A DNA stretch of 64,000 nt from Mucilaginibacter sp. PAMB04168 (lineage in GTDB: Bacteria > Bacteroidota > Bacteroidia > Sphingobacteriales > Sphingobacteriaceae), in contig NZ_CP155079.2 in assembly GCF_039634365.2 (NCBI RefSeq), forward strand, positions 4,278,001 to 4,342,000, in the 5' to 3' direction. Both the position numbers and the translations under genes were made by a program. Of the stretch, positions 59,292-64,000 are shown in pieces; the stretch's first letter is position 1; each line of letters begins with the position of its first letter. Below the pieces are notes generated by a model, which saw only the letters and a program-made list of their open reading frames with translations, was not told the origin of the DNA and searched no databases.

Positions 59292-62200
59292 TTAAAAACC
59301 AACATTTAAACCAAACGATATCGATTTTAAGTTTGGATATACGTTATACGGCGAGGCATTATCCCGGTAGGTGAACGGGTTGTAGAAGTTTAAAGGATTG
59401 GTTGCTACTGCAAATGCACGCAAGCTGCCAATTCCCATCTTCTTGGTTAAAGATGCCGGGAAAGCATAACCTAAATTAACGTTTGATACTCTGAAAGTAT
59501 AGGAACTAACAAACCAGAAGTCTGATGGAAGATCATAAGTATCTTTGTAGTATGGACTTGGGTATTTTGCGTTAGGATTTTCAGGTGTCCAGTGATCTGA
59601 CCAAAACTCCGGACGATTAATGGTAGCAGTTGCCTGTTTACGTGCATCGCCTTCAATTGCACCCTGCCCACCAAAGCTCATACCCATAGTTACCGCCAAC
59701 GTTATACCTTTATAACCAGCGCCAAAGTTTAAACCAAGGCTATAGTGATTGTCAGCTTTGTTAGTGAGGTAATCCATGTCCTCATCATTAATCTTACCAT
59801 CAGGAGCGGTATAGCGGCCTGAAGCATCCATCGGGCCCCTAACGTCTTGGTAGTATAACATACCTGCCATTGGCTTTTGACCTTTAATAGTGTAACCAGG
59901 ATGAGCTACAACATAGGCATCAGCCTCCGCCTGTGACCTGAACATGCCCAAAGTATGGTAAGCCAGCGTTCCTTTATCGCTTGAAAAACCATTAGCTTCA
60001 AGATAGGTACCAACATTGCCCAGTGGTTGGTCAACAATTAAATTCCTGTCATCACTCCATGCAAAGAATGGACTAAAGTTATAAGTGAAATCTTTACCTA
60101 TTCTATCTCTCCATCCCAGTGATATTTCGTAACCAAAAGTATTAACTGAAGCAAAGTTTTCTGTCGGTGGAGCTGTTCCAATAGTTGCAGGTACCGAAGA
60201 AGTTAATGCCGAAAGCATATTATATCTGTGCGAAAAGTACCCATCAGCTGTTAACGACAATCTGTTGCTGAAAAGTTGTGCATCAATACCAAAGTTTGTA
60301 GTCAAATTACTATCCCAAGTAGTATTTGCATTTGCAATAACAACGTTAGGTGCGTAAGTTAAACCTCGGTCATTGTTACCGCCAAACACGGCCGCTTTTG
60401 AGGTTTCGAGTTTGTAGTTTTCCTGATATAAGAAAGGTTTGGAACTATCGTTACCCAATAAACCAACTGACCCTCTAACTTTCAGGAAGTCGACAAATTT
60501 TACTTTATTTTTAAAGAACCCTTCTTCAGATATTACCCATCCTAATGAGCCTGACGGGAAGAAACCATATTGTTTACCAGGCGCAAAATTATTGTTAGCA
60601 TCTGTACGTAAAGATACTTCTACCAGGTATTTGCTGTCATAAGCATAGTTTACACGAGTGGCATATGCAAGGCGTCCAAAATTCTTAATCTGCCCATTGG
60701 CTTGGTCGGTCGCTTGTGCACCGGTTGCAAAGTTCATATTATCGAAACCACCAACTAAAGTGCCTTCACGTAATGCCACCAATGTTTCACCGTGTGTATC
60801 GCGCTGTTCAAATAATGCAATTGCTGAGATATCATGTTTACCGAATTTATTGGCATAGTTTAAGATCCCATTAAACTGATACACATCTAAAAAGCCCGGG
60901 TTAAATCTTACGATATCGCCATTTTTGGCAGACACAACATTTACAAGGTTACCACCAACAATATGCTTGTTGTCACCTGTTCCCTCAAAATTGTACAGGT
61001 TATAGCGTGTACCGTATTGTTTGCTAAAATCATTATTGATGTTACGGTTATAGCTCAAACTGGCTTTTAACCCCTTAACAAACGGAACCTCATAGTCAGC
61101 ATTCAACTGCACGTTCAGCATCGTACTTCTTTGCAACGTGTAGTTATCTAAACGTTGTACTTCAAAAAAGTGAGCTCCTTCTGTTGAACCTGTATTGGTA
61201 GCCTGCAATACAGGCAAACCATTATAGTACATAGGCCTGAATTGCGGGATAGCTAACAATGAGATAAAATCGTTATTCAAACTTTCAGAGCCTTGCTTAA
61301 AATAATACCTTTTATTATTACCAAATGCACCACTTACCGATGCGGCTACTTTTAAACCATTTGCTACCCTTACATCAGCACTCGATCTGAACGTTAGCTT
61401 ATCCGTACTTACACCTGCAAAATTTGAGTTCTGTTTGGTATAAGTTGTTCCTGCAAAATAGGTTGCCTTATCACTGCCACCACTAACATTTACTGCATGG
61501 CGCATAATGTATGATGATTGCCACGCTTCTTTAATATGATCGTAATTATTTTTGGAGAAATAATCAAGCTCATCAGGCGTGTAATAGCCGGTTATGCGGG
61601 TTGTAACGCCAGTGGTAGGATTGGTATAATCGCCGTTAGGCTTTATTAAAAAGTTGTTTTGAACCTGCAATACATCGTTCAGGTAGGTTGCCTGCTGTAA
61701 TCCATTCATCATTGTGGGCAGCATCGTTGCATCGGTTATACCGTACGAACCACTGTAGCTGATTTTAGGAGCACCGGCTTTGCCTCGTTTTGTTTTTACG
61801 ATTACAACACCGTTAGCACCCAAAATACCGTATATGGCTGCAGCTGCATCTTTCAGGATAGTTACACTTTCAACCTCACTAGCATCCAGCAGGTTAAAAT
61901 CATTTAACGTACGCTGAACATCATCAATAATATACAGCGGATCTGTCGCACCGTCTTTAGCAAAAAACTTAGGGTTACGAATGGTAATGCTGGCATTATT
62001 ACCCGGACGATCAACGCCACCTGATATGCTAACATTTGGTAGTTGGCCACGTAAAGTAGCTGCAAGATTGGTTGAAGGTATATCTTCAACGGCTTTCATA
62101 TTAATTTGAGCTACGGCTCCAGTAAGTGAGGCCTTTCTTTGCGTACCGTAACCAACAACAACTACATCTTCCAGGTTGGTTGCGGCAGATGGCACGAGCT

Positions 62201-62483
62201 TTACATCCAGGTTGTTTTCACCAACTCTCAGCGTATGCTCCTGGTAAGCATAGCCTACATATTTTACAGTCAAAACAACGTTTTGCTGGTTGGTTACTTT
62301 TAATGAGTACTTACCGTTAACGTCTGTTTGTGCAGCTGTGGTATTGCCTTTTACTTGTATGGTTACGCCAACAAGCGGCTCGTTTTTATCACTGCTAACA
62401 ACACTACCGGTTATAGTGCGCGTTTGCGCGAACACCGTTCCGGTAAATACGGATAGCAGTAAGAATAGTAAAAATTTCTTCAT
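59292..62483 (-). CDS. susC: SusC/RagA TonB-linked outer-membrane transporter
   Basis: A 1063-residue TonB-dependent transporter. Signal peptide to about Q20, carboxypeptidase-regulatory-like domain at 23-98 (RTITGSVVSSDKNEPLVGV), then the plug starting with VVVVGYGTQRKASLTGAV, and a beta-barrel ending in an aromatic residue (SFGLNVGF). It imports oligosaccharides with energy from TonB. No STN extension precedes the regulatory-like domain, so no ECF-sigma/anti-sigma signalling partner is expected from this protein; none is encoded in the window. A 138-bp AT-rich gap precedes it, with a weak hairpin near 62590-62620 (AAGGCA/TGCCTT) at the DUF3826 side and no clear promoter match. Confidence 0.96.
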   Translation of the reverse strand: MKKFLLFLLLSVFTGTVFAQTRTITGSVVSSDKNEPLVGVTIQVKGNTTAAQTDVNGKYSLKVTNQQNVVLTVKYVGYAYQEHTLRVGENNLDVKLVPSAATNLEDVVVVGYGTQRKASLTGAVAQINMKAVEDIPSTNLAATLRGQLPNVSISGGVDRPGNNASITIRNPKFFAKDGATDPLYIIDDVQRTLNDFNLLDASEVESVTILKDAAAAIYGILGANGVVIVKTKRGKAGAPKISYSGSYGITDATMLPTMMNGLQQATYLNDVLQVQNNFLIKPNGDYTNPTTGVTTRITGYYTPDELDYFSKNNYDHIKEAWQSSYIMRHAVNVSGGSDKATYFAGTTYTKQNSNFAGVSTDKLTFRSSADVRVANGLKVAASVSGAFGNNKRYYFKQGSESLNNDFISLLAIPQFRPMYYNGLPVLQATNTGSTEGAHFFEVQRLDNYTLQRSTMLNVQLNADYEVPFVKGLKASLSYNRNINNDFSKQYGTRYNLYNFEGTGDNKHIVGGNLVNVVSAKNGDIVRFNPGFLDVYQFNGILNYANKFGKHDISAIALFEQRDTHGETLVALREGTLVGGFDNMNFATGAQATDQANGQIKNFGRLAYATRVNYAYDSKYLVEVSLRTDANNNFAPGKQYGFFPSGSLGWVISEEGFFKNKVKFVDFLKVRGSVGLLGNDSSKPFLYQENYKLETSKAAVFGGNNDRGLTYAPNVVIANANTTWDSNLTTNFGIDAQLFSNRLSLTADGYFSHRYNMLSALTSSVPATIGTAPPTENFASVNTFGYEISLGWRDRIGKDFTYNFSPFFAWSDDRNLIVDQPLGNVGTYLEANGFSSDKGTLAYHTLGMFRSQAEADAYVVAHPGYTIKGQKPMAGMLYYQDVRGPMDASGRYTAPDGKINDEDMDYLTNKADNHYSLGLNFGAGYKGITLAVTMGMSFGGQGAIEGDARKQATATINRPEFWSDHWTPENPNAKYPSPYYKDTYDLPSDFWFVSSYTFRVSNVNLGYAFPASLTKKMGIGSLRAFAVATNPLNFYNPFTYRDNASPYNVYPNLKSISFGLNVGF

Positions 62484-62621
62484 TTCTAATTTTTGTGGTT
62501 CAATAATTGGGTTTAATCTTCTTTTCGGGGATTAGATACAGCTTTTTAAATCATATTAAATTATTAGGGTTCTTTATCTTTATATAAGAAAAGGCAAAGG
62601 CGTAAGCATGTGCCTTCTTTG

Positions 62622-63314
62622 TTATTGTTTCGAGGTTTTCTCTTTCTCTTCCTTAATGCGGGCCATCCAGGCTGCTTCTTCTTTTTTCATATCAATACCG
62701 GCAGCAGAGAGGTAGTTGTTGATACGGCCTTTATATTTTCCAAACCAAGCATGTTTTTTTTCAGACGATTCAGCATCCATGGCATGTTCGCGGGCCTCGG
62801 TTAACCAGGTCATAATCTGCGTTTTTTGCGCCTCGGTAAGGTTAGGCAGCATTTTTTGGTAAGCATCCCAGGTTACGTTTAAAACGTTATAAGTCATACC
62901 GTTTTTGATCTGGTCAATCTGCTGCGCGGTTAAGCCAGCCTTTGACAGGTTTTTTAAATATTGCGGGTGCAGCTTATCAACACTGGCAGTCACTTCGTCT
63001 TCAACGGCTTTCAGCTTAACAGTTGCGGCTTCTTTGTTGTCGTCCGTTTCAGTTTTGATGACTGATTTTTTGTTATCGCGCAACACATAAATATCGTTCA
63101 GGTCCTGGTACTGTTTGGCAACAATGTTGGTTACTTTAAGCGCCTGTACTGAATCGGGTAAGTTAAGGGCCTTTACAATTTTTGCCGAACGTTGAAACAC
63201 CGTTTTGCGGTAAGCAATCTCTTTTTCAACTGCCGTAGTATTGTCTTGCGCCAGCGCCGGTAATACCTGCACTAACAGCAGCAACATCAATACATTGAAT
63301 ACAATCCTTTTCAT
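62622..63314 (-). CDS. Secreted DUF3826 protein, copy B
   Basis: A 230-residue exported protein with a signal peptide ending LPALAQ. The helical core (VEKEIAYRKTVFQRSAKIVK, NVLNVTWDAYQKMLPNLTE, ITTW-like QIMTWLTEAREHAMDAES) corresponds to copy A at 40181-40912, though identity is low. A lysine/glutamate-rich tail ends the chain. It sits between the fucose-isomerase-like gene (14 bp) and susC (138 bp), so it belongs to the front of the locus. No enzyme motif is recognisable; a role in holding or presenting pectic fragments in the periplasm is only a guess. Confidence 0.82.
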   Translation of the reverse strand: MKRIVFNVLMLLLLVQVLPALAQDNTTAVEKEIAYRKTVFQRSAKIVKALNLPDSVQALKVTNIVAKQYQDLNDIYVLRDNKKSVIKTETDDNKEAATVKLKAVEDEVTASVDKLHPQYLKNLSKAGLTAQQIDQIKNGMTYNVLNVTWDAYQKMLPNLTEAQKTQIMTWLTEAREHAMDAESSEKKHAWFGKYKGRINNYLSAAGIDMKKEEAAWMARIKEEKEKTSKQ

Positions 63315-63328
63315 CTATATCTATCTTT

Positions 63329-64000
63329 TTAATTAGCAGAGTTTGTAAAATTCACATCGCCACAGAAGTGCACTTTTATGCCCAGTTCCTGCAAGGCAGC
63401 CGCTTTTATACGGCAGGCCCTATGCGCTTGTTGCTCATCAGTAGTGTATACTACTTGTATGTGGTTGGCTTTATGGCGCCCCATTAACTGGTTTTGCGTT
63501 ACACCTTTAAGCGTTGCGTTCATAATGGGCCATTGTGGTGTGGTAAGCTCCCAGCGGCGATGAGTTTCGGCATCGGGCAGTAAAACAGATTCGCCTACGC
63601 CAATATCGCAGTGCAGCTGGTTATCCATTACATAAATGCGGCTCCAAACCAGGAAACCTGGTTTGCTAACACCCTTTAGGCTTCCACCACCTAAACGGAA
63701 ATACATGGCAGGCTGTCTGTCGCTCGATGCACCCTCGTAGCCGCCAATAAAGTGAGCAGGTGGTGCAGCGCCCGATATCAGGAACACCCAAACAAAATCA
63801 TCAATACCATCGCCTTTAAAATGTTCGCCCCAGCGTAAATCGTGCAGGGTGGTTTCACCAGGCATGCCCAGATCTTTCCACAAGTGGTAAGTTACCAGTG
63901 CGTCAATACCGGCGCATTCGTCTACCTCATTAAAGTGTGGCAGTGCATCGCCTGCATAAAGTTCTTTACCTTCGGTTGAAAAAACAGGGGGGCGATCCTG
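63329..64000 (-). CDS. Fucose-isomerase-like protein, 5' end cut by window
   Basis: The frame is open to the window edge; 223 C-terminal residues are visible and the gene starts outside. Sequence words GDALPHFNEVDECAGIDA, ETTLHDLRWGEHF and the end GRHKANHIQVVYT with ALQELGIKVHFCGDV match the C-terminal part of L-fucose-isomerase-like proteins (fucose/arabinose isomerase family). The conserved acidic and histidine residues fit metal binding, but the active site is only partly in view. If real, it would isomerise L-fucose or a similar deoxy or pentose sugar, an addition to rhamnose handling in the locus. It leads directly into DUF3826 copy B after 14 bp. Confidence 0.7.
   Translation of the reverse strand, partial: QDRPPVFSTEGKELYAGDALPHFNEVDECAGIDALVTYHLWKDLGMPGETTLHDLRWGEHFKGDGIDDFVWVFLISGAAPPAHFIGGYEGASSDRQPAMYFRLGGGSLKGVSKPGFLVWSRIYVMDNQLHCDIGVGESVLLPDAETHRRWELTTPQWPIMNATLKGVTQNQLMGRHKANHIQVVYTTDEQQAHRACRIKAAALQELGIKVHFCGDVNFTNSAN

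Noticed and set aside
1..64000. tRNA, rRNA, CRISPR array, insertion sequence or prophage
   Set aside because: No cloverleaf-like sequence, no regularly spaced identical repeats, and no transposase, integrase or phage gene seen on either strand.

Overview
The window looks like chromosomal DNA of a Bacteroidota member, most likely a Sphingobacteriaceae genus close to Mucilaginibacter or Pedobacter. This rests on a SusC/SusD pair, many secreted glycan-degrading enzymes with short signal peptides or lipoprotein signals, a TTTG-N20-TAnnTTTG promoter-like site, little evidence of Shine-Dalgarno sequences, and the short dispersed palindromic repeats common in that family. The genus is an inference. 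No tRNA, rRNA, CRISPR array, insertion sequence or prophage gene was found.

Layout. (1) 1-5160, + strand: the end of a glycosyltransferase, an unusual GH1/RmlD-like fusion protein, a strong terminator, then pncB (NAD salvage) and an FRG-domain protein 12 bp behind it. (2) 5402-14338, - strand: an L-rhamnose catabolic operon in the order rhaT, a fused aldolase/dehydrogenase gene, rhaI, rhaB, lutA, lutB, lutC. It imports rhamnose and takes it to dihydroxyacetone phosphate and L-lactate, then oxidises the lactate to pyruvate. (3) 14339-14705: a divergent control region with inverted repeats. (4) 14706-19510, + strand: a GntR-type regulator, a secreted sialate-O-acetylesterase-like enzyme and a DUF5703-type protein, ending at a strong bidirectional terminator. 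(5) 19773-64000, - strand: a very large polysaccharide utilisation locus. In transcription order it holds a fucose-isomerase-like protein (cut by the window end), DUF3826, SusC, SusD, terminator, PL1 pectate lyase, a beta-helix chimera, GH140, GH43, a beta-propeller enzyme, an acetylesterase, GH2, GH78, DUF3826, a BNR protein, an alpha/beta hydrolase with an STN domain, a Tat-type TIM-barrel protein, a beta-helix/rhamnose-mutarotase fusion, a Gfo/Idh/MocA oxidoreductase, an SSS symporter, GH78, GH2, GH106 and GH127.

How it fits together. The enzyme set (PL1, two GH78, GH106, GH127, GH140, two GH2, GH43, acetylesterases) points to a rhamnose-rich pectin: rhamnogalacturonan I with arabinogalactan-type decorations, or rhamnogalacturonan II, whose apiose is the known target of GH140. 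SusC/SusD would import oligosaccharides, the periplasmic and surface enzymes would strip side chains, and the rha-lut operon would consume the released L-rhamnose. The regulator gene lies between the catabolic operon and the first depolymerising enzymes, so it probably coordinates them. The substrate is an inference from family membership.

The most unusual points are the beta-helix protein ending in an L-rhamnose mutarotase domain, the GH1/RmlD-like fusion, a dispersed GC-rich repeat that forms part of the signal peptide of a GH2 enzyme, an esterase with an N-terminal STN domain, a beta-helix/barrel chimera sharing a C-terminal motif with the adjacent GH140, two DUF3826 paralogues, and a scatter of short palindromic repeats at gene boundaries of the locus.
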